Assembly: GCF_015070875.1 (NCBI RefSeq)
Contig: NZ_JADDIV010000005.1
Location: forward strand, 434,001-498,000
DNA length: 64,000 bases
DNA from: Ramlibacter pallidus
GTDB lineage: Bacteria; Pseudomonadota; Gammaproteobacteria; Burkholderiales; Burkholderiaceae_C
Direction: 5' to 3'
A model generated the notes under the pieces. It had not been told where the DNA came from, ran no database searches, and saw nothing but the letters and a program-made list of their open reading frames with translations. The translations under genes were made by a program, and so were the position numbers. Of the stretch, positions 56,153 to 64,000 are shown one piece after another (within the stretch, counting starts at the first letter, position 1; each line of letters opens with the position of its first letter).

Positions 56153-57673
56153 ATGTTCCGCATGGATCTGAACAACTTGCGCAGCTGCGGACTGGCGATG
56201 GCCCTCGCCATCGCCGGCGCCGCCGCCCTCACGCCGGCCGCGCCGGCGTTCGCGCAGTCCGCCCCGCAACCCCGTTCGCTGCCGGATTTCACCGAGCTGG
56301 TGGACCAGGTGAGCCCGGCGGTCGTCAACATCCGCACCACCGAACGGGCGCGCACCCCGGCCGGCCCGGGCGCGGGACCCGGGGGCGGGCCGATGGACGA
56401 GGAGATGCAGGAGTTCTTCCGGCGCTTCTTCGGCGTGCCGATGCCGAGCCCGAACCCGAACGCACCGCGCCAGCAGCGGCCCAATCCCCGGGGCGAGGAC
56501 GAGAGCCCGCGCGGCGTGGGCTCCGGCTTCATCCTCACCCCCGACGGGTTCGTGATGACCAACGCGCACGTGGTCGAGGGCGCGGACGAGGTCATCGTGA
56601 CGCTGTCGGACAAGCGCGAGTTCAAGGCGCGCATCGTCGGTGCCGACAAGCGCACCGACGTGGCGGTGGTCAAGATCGAGGCGGCCGGCCTGCCGCACGT
56701 GCGCGTCGGCGACGTCCGCAGGCTGAAGGTCGGCGAATGGGTGATGGCGATCGGTTCGCCCTTCGGCCTGGACAACACCGTGACGGCGGGCATCGTCAGC
56801 GCGATCGGCCGGGACACCGGCGACTACCTGCCCTTCATCCAGACCGACGTGGCGATCAACCCGGGCAACTCCGGCGGGCCGCTGATCAACATGCGCGGCG
56901 AGGTGGTGGGGATCAACAGCCAGATCTACTCGCGTTCCGGCGGCTTCATGGGGATCTCCTTCGCGATCCCGATGGACGAGGCCACCCGCGTCGCCGAGCA
57001 GCTGCGCGCCACCGGCCGCGTCTCGCGCGGAAAGATCGGCGTGCAGATCGACCAGGTCACGCGGGACGTCGCGGAATCGATCGGCCTCGGCCGCCCGCAG
57101 GGCGCCCTGGTGCGCAACGTCGAGACCGGTTCCCCGGCGGAGAAGGCCGGCATCGAGGCGGGCGACATCATCACCAAGTTCAATGGGCAGGCCATCGACC
57201 GCGCGACGGAGCTGCCGCGCCTCGTGGGCAACACCAAGCCGGGCAGCCGCGTGAACCTCACGGTGTTCCGCCGCGGCGGCCAGCGTGACCTGGCGGTCAC
57301 CGTCGCGGAGATCGAGCCGGAGCGCACGGCGGCGGCCACGCCGCGCCGCAACGCACCGCAGGGCGGCGAGCCGGCACGCGCCACCAGCCCCGCCGCGCAG
57401 ACGCTCGGCCTGGCCGTGAGCGAATTGACCGAAGCGCAAAAGCGCGAAGCGAAGGTCAAGGGCGGCGTGCGCGTGGACACCGCCACCGAGGGCGCGCAGC
57501 GCGCGGGCATCCGCGAGGGCGACGTGATCGTCGCCATCGGCAACACCGAGGTGAACAACGTGCGCGAGTTCGAGGCGGCGGTGGCCCGGGTGGACAAGAG
57601 CAAGGCGGTGCCCATCCTGCTGCGGCGCGGCGAGATGGCGAGCTATCTGCTCATCCGTCCCGCGCGCGGTTAA
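56153..57673 (+). CDS. degP: periplasmic serine protease DegP/MucD (HtrA)
   Basis: The 506-residue protein has a signal peptide (ALAIAGAAALTPAAPAFAQ), the trypsin-like domain with His in NAHVVEGADEV (about 137), Asp in RTDVAVVKIE (about 167) and Ser in NPGNSGGPLIN (about 238), and two PDZ domains (about 285-390 and 410-500). A Gly/Pro-rich loop (about 70-85) sits where the LA loop is expected. It degrades or refolds misfolded envelope proteins. GGAGAGG precedes the ATG, and a strong terminator follows. Confidence 0.97.
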   Translation: MFRMDLNNLRSCGLAMALAIAGAAALTPAAPAFAQSAPQPRSLPDFTELVDQVSPAVVNIRTTERARTPAGPGAGPGGGPMDEEMQEFFRRFFGVPMPSPNPNAPRQQRPNPRGEDESPRGVGSGFILTPDGFVMTNAHVVEGADEVIVTLSDKREFKARIVGADKRTDVAVVKIEAAGLPHVRVGDVRRLKVGEWVMAIGSPFGLDNTVTAGIVSAIGRDTGDYLPFIQTDVAINPGNSGGPLINMRGEVVGINSQIYSRSGGFMGISFAIPMDEATRVAEQLRATGRVSRGKIGVQIDQVTRDVAESIGLGRPQGALVRNVETGSPAEKAGIEAGDIITKFNGQAIDRATELPRLVGNTKPGSRVNLTVFRRGGQRDLAVTVAEIEPERTAAATPRRNAPQGGEPARATSPAAQTLGLAVSELTEAQKREAKVKGGVRVDTATEGAQRAGIREGDVIVAIGNTEVNNVREFEAAVARVDKSKAVPILLRRGEMASYLLIRPARG

Positions 57674-57690
57674 ATCTTTCGGCTTCGTCC

Positions 57691-57727
57691 AAAGCCCCAG
57701 CCCGCGGTCGGGTTTGGGGCTTTTTTT
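57691..57727 (+). terminator. intrinsic terminator after degP
   Basis: AAAGCCCC and GGGGCTTT form the outer stem, CCCG and CGGG the inner stem, followed by a run of seven Ts. Confidence 0.93.
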
Positions 57728-58063
57728 CGCCTCATGGTCAAAAAAAGACAGGCCCTCCTGAAGATTTGCTGGAGGCCTCGGCGGGGTGCAAAGCAGTTGG
57801 CAGCCGCTAACTTGGCGGGCCCTAAGAACCGGATTGGGTAGAATCTGGCCAGCCCAGCAGGCATTCAGGGCATATCGGGGGCACGGTCCACCACCATGCG
57901 AGATGCGTGGCGTAAGTCACGTCGCCGATCCACAGATCGCCCACATGTTGTCCCACCAGGGGTCTCCACGGATTGTTGAAAAGCTGTGAACAAGATGCGA
58001 GTTGCTGACCCGCAACGGCCGAGTCCGGCCGGCCCCGAGACTGTACGCCCGGCCCGTTTTGCC

Positions 58064-58141
58064 TACAATGAAGTTCCAACTATCGCAGTTGCCATAGATT
58101 GTTGGTTCAGGGCGCGTCACCTTCTTGACGCGCCCTTTTTT
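58064..58141 (+). ncRNA. candidate small RNA or lepA leader attenuator
   Basis: The gap between the degP terminator and lepA is about 450 bases. TACAAT (58064-58069) predicts a start near 58076. CCAAC (58076-58080) can pair with GTTGG (58101-58105). A perfect ten-pair stem GGGCGCGTCA/TGACGCGCCC (58110-58135) with a six-base loop and six Ts follows. Together they outline an RNA of about 66 bases ending 44 bases before lepA. A weak -35 lowers confidence. The terminator itself is certain; whether it ends a separate small RNA or attenuates lepA is open. The rest of the gap (57728-58060) shows no supported gene. Confidence 0.5.
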
Positions 58142-58185
58142 CTTTGTGCGCGCCTTTTGAATCAATCACTTGAACGTTCCCGTTG

Positions 58186-59997
<1,812 letters not shown>

Positions 59998-60010
59998 AAG
60001 AACAGAACGA

Positions 60011-60961
60011 ATGATGCCTTTCATCACGGCCGCGGTCCTCGCGGCCTTCGTCGGCTACGCCGCCGCCTGGTACATGGAGCTCGTCGAAGGCAACTTCGCG
60101 CTGCTGCTGTTCCTGGCCACCATCGTCACCGGGGTGTACTGGGTGGCCGAGCGCCTCTGGTACCTGCCGCGCCGGCGGCGCGCGGCCGCCGAACTCGAGG
60201 CCCGCGCGGCGCAGCGCCGCGGCACCGACGGCGAAGATGCCGACATCGCGGAGGCGAAGCAGAAGGTCCTGGCGCAGCCCTGGTGGCTGGACTGGACGGC
60301 GGGCCTGTTCCCGGTGATCGTGGCCGTGTTCGTGCTGCGCTCGTTCCTGTTCGAGCCCTTCAAGATCCCGTCGGGCTCGATGATCCCCACGCTGCTCGTC
60401 GGCGACCTCATCCTCGTGAACAAGTTCACGTACGGCCTGCGGCTGCCCGTGCTCCACACGCGGCTCACCGAGGGCAACGCGCCCCGGCGCGGGGACGTGA
60501 TGGTGTTCCGCTACCCGCCCAAGCCTTCGCTGGACTACATCAAGCGCGTCATCGGCGTGCCCGGCGACGAGGTGGCCTACCTGAACAAGAAGCTGACCAT
60601 CAACGGCCAGGCGGTGGAGCAGCGCCGGCTGCCGGACTACTTCGAGCGCGACGCCATGCGCTACTTCAAGCACTTCGAGGAGACGCTGGGGGACAAGACG
60701 CACAGGCTGTTGAACGATGACGACAGGCCGGCCTTCATCCCCGGCGCGGAGCCCTTTCCGAACAGGCAGAATTGCCGCTACAGTGTCGAGGGGGTCGTCT
60801 GCAAGGTGCCGGAGGGGCACTACTTCGTGATGGGCGACAACCGGGACAATTCGCTCGACTCGCGTTACTGGGGGTTCGTGCCGGACCGGAACATCGTCGG
60901 GAAAGCCTTCCTGATCTGGATGAACTTCGGCGACCTCGGGCGCGTGGGCACATTCGACTAA
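60011..60961 (+). CDS. lepB: signal peptidase I
   Basis: LepB cleaves signal peptides on the periplasmic face of the inner membrane. The 316-residue protein has two N-terminal membrane segments, a third hydrophobic span ([17 protein letters not shown]), the catalytic serine S123 in [14 protein letters not shown], the lysine in [14 protein letters not shown], and the family motif [17 protein letters not shown]. Two adjacent ATGs could start it. It would process the signal peptides of the DUF11 cluster proteins and DegP. Confidence 0.97.
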   Translation: MMPFITAAVLAAFVGYAAAWYMELVEGNFALLLFLATIVTGVYWVAERLWYLPRRRRAAAELEARAAQRRGTDGEDADIAEAKQKVLAQPWWLDWTAGLFPVIVAVFVLRSFLFEPFKIPSGSMIPTLLVGDLILVNKFTYGLRLPVLHTRLTEGNAPRRGDVMVFRYPPKPSLDYIKRVIGVPGDEVAYLNKKLTINGQAVEQRRLPDYFERDAMRYFKHFEETLGDKTHRLLNDDDRPAFIPGAEPFPNRQNCRYSVEGVVCKVPEGHYFVMGDNRDNSLDSRYWGFVPDRNIVGKAFLIWMNFGDLGRVGTFD

Positions 60962-60981
60962 TAAGCTGGACGGAGGGTTCG

Positions 60982-61338
60982 ATGGCAGGCAAGTCGCGGC
61001 AGCGCGGTATCTCGATGATCACGTTGATCTTCATCCTGGCGGTGCTGGGTGTGGTCGGCGCGGTGGGCATCAAGGCGTTTCCCTCGTTTCTCGAATACCA
61101 GGCCGTGGTCAAGGCGGTGAACAAGGCCAAGTCCGAGGGGACGCCGCAAGCCATCCGCCAGTCCTTCGACCGCGCCGCGGACATCGACAACATCACGTCC
61201 ATCGCGGGCAAGGACCTGGAAATCGCCAAGGACGGCGACCAGGCGGTGGTGTCCTTCGCCTACCAGAAGGAATTCCACATGGTCGGGCCCGCCTGGCTGA
61301 CGCTCAAGTACGAGGGGCGTTCGCGCCCCGGCCGGTAG
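60982..61338 (+). CDS. DUF4845 family membrane protein
   Basis: The 118-residue protein has a short basic start and one membrane span resembling a type IV pilin-like N-terminus ([25 protein letters not shown]), followed by a periplasmic domain with [17 protein letters not shown]. It matches DUF4845, commonly found between lepB and rnc. Function unknown. GGAGGG precedes the ATG. Confidence 0.88.
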   Translation: MAGKSRQRGISMITLIFILAVLGVVGAVGIKAFPSFLEYQAVVKAVNKAKSEGTPQAIRQSFDRAADIDNITSIAGKDLEIAKDGDQAVVSFAYQKEFHMVGPAWLTLKYEGRSRPGR

Positions 61339-61355
61339 CGGGGTGCGGATCGCCC

Positions 61356-62039
61356 GTGGCTGACGCGCTCGCGGCGCTGCAGGAGCGCCTGCAGCACCGC
61401 TTCCAGGATCCCCGCCTGCTGGCACGGGCGCTCACGCACCGCAGCTTCTCCGCCGAACACAACGAGCGGCTGGAGTTCCTGGGCGACTCCGTCCTGAACC
61501 TCGCCGTGGCGGCGCTGCTCTACCAGCGCCTGAAGGACCTGCCGGAAGGCGATCTTTCGCGCGTGCGCGCCAACCTCGTGAAGCAGGACACCCTGCACAA
61601 GGTGGCCGTGGAGCTCGGCCTGCCGGGCATGCTCAAGCTGGGGGAGGGCGAAGCCCGCTCCGGCGGCCACAAGCGCCCCTCCATCCTCGCCGACGCGCTC
61701 GAGGCCCTGATCGGCGCCGTGCATCTCGATGCGGGGTATCCGGCGGCCGAGGCCCTGGTGCACCGCCTGTTCGCGCAGGTGGAGATCAAGCCGGAGATGC
61801 AGGCGGCCGCCAAGGACCCGAAGACGGAACTGCAGGAAGTGTTGCAGGGCCGCAAGATGCATCTGCCCGTGTACCGGGTCGTCGGCACCCTGGGCGCCGC
61901 CCACAAGCAGACCTTCGACGTGGAATGCGAGGTGGGCGAGCTCGGCCTGGTCGAACGCGGGATCGGCGCCTCGCGCCGCGCGGGCGAACAGGCCGCGGCA
62001 GCGGCTATGCTGCTGGCATTGAAGGCCCGAATCAAATGA
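61356..62039 (+). CDS. rnc: ribonuclease III
   Basis: RNase III cuts double-stranded RNA in rRNA and mRNA processing. The 227-residue protein has the nuclease signature [17 protein letters not shown], the downstream acidic site [15 protein letters not shown], and a C-terminal double-stranded-RNA-binding domain ([20 protein letters not shown], then [18 protein letters not shown]). The start is GTG ([13 protein letters not shown]). Its stop overlaps the era start (ATGA), the usual rnc-era coupling. Confidence 0.97.
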   Translation: MADALAALQERLQHRFQDPRLLARALTHRSFSAEHNERLEFLGDSVLNLAVAALLYQRLKDLPEGDLSRVRANLVKQDTLHKVAVELGLPGMLKLGEGEARSGGHKRPSILADALEALIGAVHLDAGYPAAEALVHRLFAQVEIKPEMQAAAKDPKTELQEVLQGRKMHLPVYRVVGTLGAAHKQTFDVECEVGELGLVERGIGASRRAGEQAAAAAMLLALKARIK

Positions 62040-62980
62040 CAGAGCAGGAACGTCCCCCGGCACCCGAGGGCGCGCCGGACGCCCCCGCGCAGCGCTGCGG
62101 CCTGGTCGCGATCGTGGGCAAGCCCAACGTGGGCAAGTCCACCCTGCTCAACGCGCTGGTCGGCCAGAAGATCAGCATCACCTCCCGCAAGGCGCAGACC
62201 ACCCGCCACCGCATCACCGGCGTGCGCACCCAGGGCGACACGCAGTTCGTGTTCGTCGACACGCCCGGCTTCCAGACGCGCCACAGCTCCGCGCTCAACC
62301 GCTCGCTGAACAAGGCCGTCACCGGCGTGATCGGCGACGTCGACGTCGTGCTGTTCGTGGTGGAGGCCGGCAGCTTCACGCTGGGCGACGCCAAGGTGCT
62401 GTCGCTGCTGCGCCCCGGCATCCCGGCGATCCTGGTGGCGAACAAGCTCGACCTGGTGCACCGCCGCGGCGAACTGGCGCCCTGGCTGCGCGACATGCAG
62501 CAGCGCCATGCCTTCACCGAGTTCATGCCGATCTCCGCCAAGGCGAGCAAGGACGTCGACCGCCTGCTGGATGTCTGCGCGAAATACCTGCCGCAGCAGC
62601 CCTGGTGGTACGGCGAGGACGAGCTCACCGACCGCAGCGAGCGCTTCATGGCGGGCGAGATGGTCCGCGAAAAGCTGTTCCGCCTGACCGGGGACGAGCT
62701 GCCGTACACCTCGACGGTGGTGATCGACAAGTTCGAGGAAGAGCCCAGTCCCAAGTTCAAGCGCATGGTGCGGATCGCCGCCACCATCGTGGTCGAGCGC
62801 GACAGCCACAAGGCCATGGTGATCGGGGAGGGCGGGGAAAAGCTCAAGCGCGTCGGGACCGAGGCGCGGCAGGAACTCGAGCAGCTGTTCGACGCCAAGG
62901 TCTTCCTGCAGCTGTTCGTGAAGGTCCGCTCCGGCTGGGCCGACGACGAGGCGCGCGTGCGGTCCTTCGGCTACGAGTGA
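62036..62980 (+). CDS. era: GTPase Era
   Basis: Era helps 16S rRNA maturation and small-subunit assembly. The 314-residue protein has [16 protein letters not shown], the switch region [37 protein letters not shown], and the C-terminal KH domain ([21 protein letters not shown]). It has about 20 extra N-terminal Pro/Ala-rich residues. It overlaps rnc by four bases. Confidence 0.97.
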   Translation: MTEQERPPAPEGAPDAPAQRCGLVAIVGKPNVGKSTLLNALVGQKISITSRKAQTTRHRITGVRTQGDTQFVFVDTPGFQTRHSSALNRSLNKAVTGVIGDVDVVLFVVEAGSFTLGDAKVLSLLRPGIPAILVANKLDLVHRRGELAPWLRDMQQRHAFTEFMPISAKASKDVDRLLDVCAKYLPQQPWWYGEDELTDRSERFMAGEMVREKLFRLTGDELPYTSTVVIDKFEEEPSPKFKRMVRIAATIVVERDSHKAMVIGEGGEKLKRVGTEARQELEQLFDAKVFLQLFVKVRSGWADDEARVRSFGYE

Positions 62981-63004
62981 CCATGCTTCGCGAGGCCTGA
63001 CGCC

Positions 63005-63751
63005 ATGGCCAGGCGCATCGGCGACGAGCCCGCCTTCGTCCTGCACCGCTACGACTGGAGCGAGTCCAGCCTGATCCTGGAGGTGCTCACCCGCCACCAT
63101 GGGCGCATCGCCGTGGTCGCCAAGGGCGCGAAGAAGCCGAGCTCCAACTTCCGGCCCGTCCTGCTGCCGCTGCAGCCGCTGCACATCGCCTTCGGCGGCG
63201 ACGCGGAGATCCGCACGCTCAAGTCCGCGGAATGGATGGGCGGGCAGGTGATGCCGACCGGCGATGCGCTGTTGTCCGGCTACTACCTCAACGAGCTGCT
63301 GCTGCGCCTTCTGGCCCGCGACGACCCGCACCCCGTGCTGTTCGACGTGTACGCGGCGGCCGTGCGCATCCTCGCGGGAGAAGAGGGCACGCTGCTGCAG
63401 GCGGCGCTGCGGGCCTTCGAGCTGCTGCTGTTGCGCGAGATCGGCCTGCTGCCGTCGCTCGACCTGCAGACCGCCACCCTGGCGCCCCTCGGCGACGATG
63501 TGCCCTACACCCTGCGCCCGGAAGGCGGACTGGTCGAGGCGCACGACGGCGAGGAGCGCGGCAGCCTCGCCGGCGCCCAGTGGCGGGCGTTGCAGGCCGC
63601 GCTGGACGACCCGGCGCCCTTCCACGCCACCTTGCGGGAGGCCGCGGTCCTCGGCGAGCTCAAGCCGCAGCTGCGCGCGCTGCTGCACTACCATTGCGGC
63701 GTGAACACCCTGCGCACCCGGCAACTGATGATGGACCTGCAAGCCCTATGA
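63005..63751 (+). CDS. recO: DNA repair protein RecO
   Basis: RecO works with RecR to load RecA at gaps. The 248-residue protein has the N-terminal OB-fold ([35 protein letters not shown]) and the helical domain ending in [20 protein letters not shown]. No zinc-binding cysteine cluster is present, as in many betaproteobacteria. It starts 24 bases after era and overlaps pdxJ by four bases. Confidence 0.95.
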   Translation: MARRIGDEPAFVLHRYDWSESSLILEVLTRHHGRIAVVAKGAKKPSSNFRPVLLPLQPLHIAFGGDAEIRTLKSAEWMGGQVMPTGDALLSGYYLNELLLRLLARDDPHPVLFDVYAAAVRILAGEEGTLLQAALRAFELLLLREIGLLPSLDLQTATLAPLGDDVPYTLRPEGGLVEAHDGEERGSLAGAQWRALQAALDDPAPFHATLREAAVLGELKPQLRALLHYHCGVNTLRTRQLMMDLQAL

Positions 63752-64000
63752 CCACGCTGCTGTCCGCGAACGTCAACAAGGTCGCCTTGCTGCGGAATTC
63801 CCGCCACCTGGGCATCCCGAGCGTCACCCGCGCAGCGCAGCTGTGCCTGGAGGCCGGCGCCCACGGCATCACGGTCCATCCGCGGCCGGACGCGCGCCAC
63901 ATCCGCGCCGGCGACGTGCGCGAACTGCACGCGCTGCTGCGCCGGGACTGGCCCCGCGCCGAGTTCAACATCGAGGGCAACCCCTTCCACAACCTGATGG
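63748..64000 (+). CDS. pdxJ: pyridoxine 5'-phosphate synthase, 5' part only
   Basis: PdxJ makes pyridoxine 5'-phosphate from deoxyxylulose phosphate and amino-acetone phosphate. The visible 84 codons read [48 protein letters not shown] and FNIEGNPF, all characteristic. The gene continues beyond the window. It overlaps the recO stop as ATGA, the usual era-recO-pdxJ order. Confidence 0.95.
   Translation, partial: MTTLLSANVNKVALLRNSRHLGIPSVTRAAQLCLEAGAHGITVHPRPDARHIRAGDVRELHALLRRDWPRAEFNIEGNPFHNLM

Noticed and set aside
57822..58079. Short minus-strand frame containing WIGDVTYATH, reminiscent of the DDE-transposase core of IS3-type elements
   Set aside because: The similarity covers fewer than ten residues, nothing flanking it matches, and there are no inverted repeats or target duplications; at best a very degraded remnant.

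Overview
The window reads as chromosomal core of a high-GC betaproteobacterium of the order Burkholderiales, most likely family Comamonadaceae (Ramlibacter/Variovorax-like). This rests on the gene order rne | rluC-gph-Rieske-sppA, maf/yceD-rpmF-plsX-fabHDG-acpP-fabF, rpoE-rseA-mucB-degP, lepA-lepB-rnc-era-recO-pdxJ, and on hemCDXY. The family assignment is inference. I found no rRNA, tRNA, CRISPR array, intact insertion sequence or phage gene.

Layout. 1-4.7 kb (minus strand): an AAA ATPase cut by the window edge, monothiol glutaredoxin, then prmC, prfA and hemA, transcribed hemA first. 4.8-8.5 kb (plus): a small membrane protein, yaaA, a 2OG-Fe(II) hydroxylase, an alpha/beta hydrolase and queF, mostly joined by stop/start overlaps. 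8.5-11.2 kb (minus): a small membrane protein, dinB and an FMN-dependent alpha-hydroxy-acid dehydrogenase. 11.4-23.4 kb (plus): the most unusual region, four exported proteins (168, 886, 2013 and 842 aa) built from DUF11, SdrD-B-like and CshA-like adhesin domains. The 2013-aa member ends in about 800 residues that look like an outer-membrane beta-barrel. 23.5-38.7 kb: an oxygen-binding-diiron/metallo-beta-lactamase protein behind an FNR-type site, argH, an AlgZ/AlgR-like two-component pair, an AI-2E/PerM-type permease, DUF3297, a heme-oxygenase-like diiron protein, a methyltransferase, ppc and hemCDXY. 38.8-47.8 kb: rne, rluC, a HAD phosphatase, a Rieske protein, sppA, a tetrapyrrole-methylase-fold methyltransferase, maf, yceD and rpmF. 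47.9-53.3 kb: the phospholipid/fatty-acid operon plsX-fabH-fabD-fabG-acpP-fabF. 53.3-57.7 kb: a YgfX-like protein and the sigma-E envelope-stress operon with degP. 57.7-64 kb: a leader holding a possible small RNA, then lepA, lepB, a DUF4845 protein, rnc, era, recO and the start of pdxJ.

How it fits together. Heme synthesis appears twice (hemA; hemCDXY). Lipid-precursor synthesis is linked to ribosome assembly genes (yceD, rpmF). Envelope stress is handled by RpoE/RseA/MucB, with a sigma-E-like promoter in front of degP. The argH-algZ-algR...hemC order recalls the Pseudomonas argH-fimS-algR-hemCD neighbourhood, with six genes between algR and hemC.

The best candidate for an undescribed system is the four-gene surface module at 11.5-23.4 kb. 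It carries domains best known from Gram-positive fibrillar adhesins next to a protein with its own apparent barrel. It is preceded by a small array of repeated motifs and split internally by two strong hairpins.
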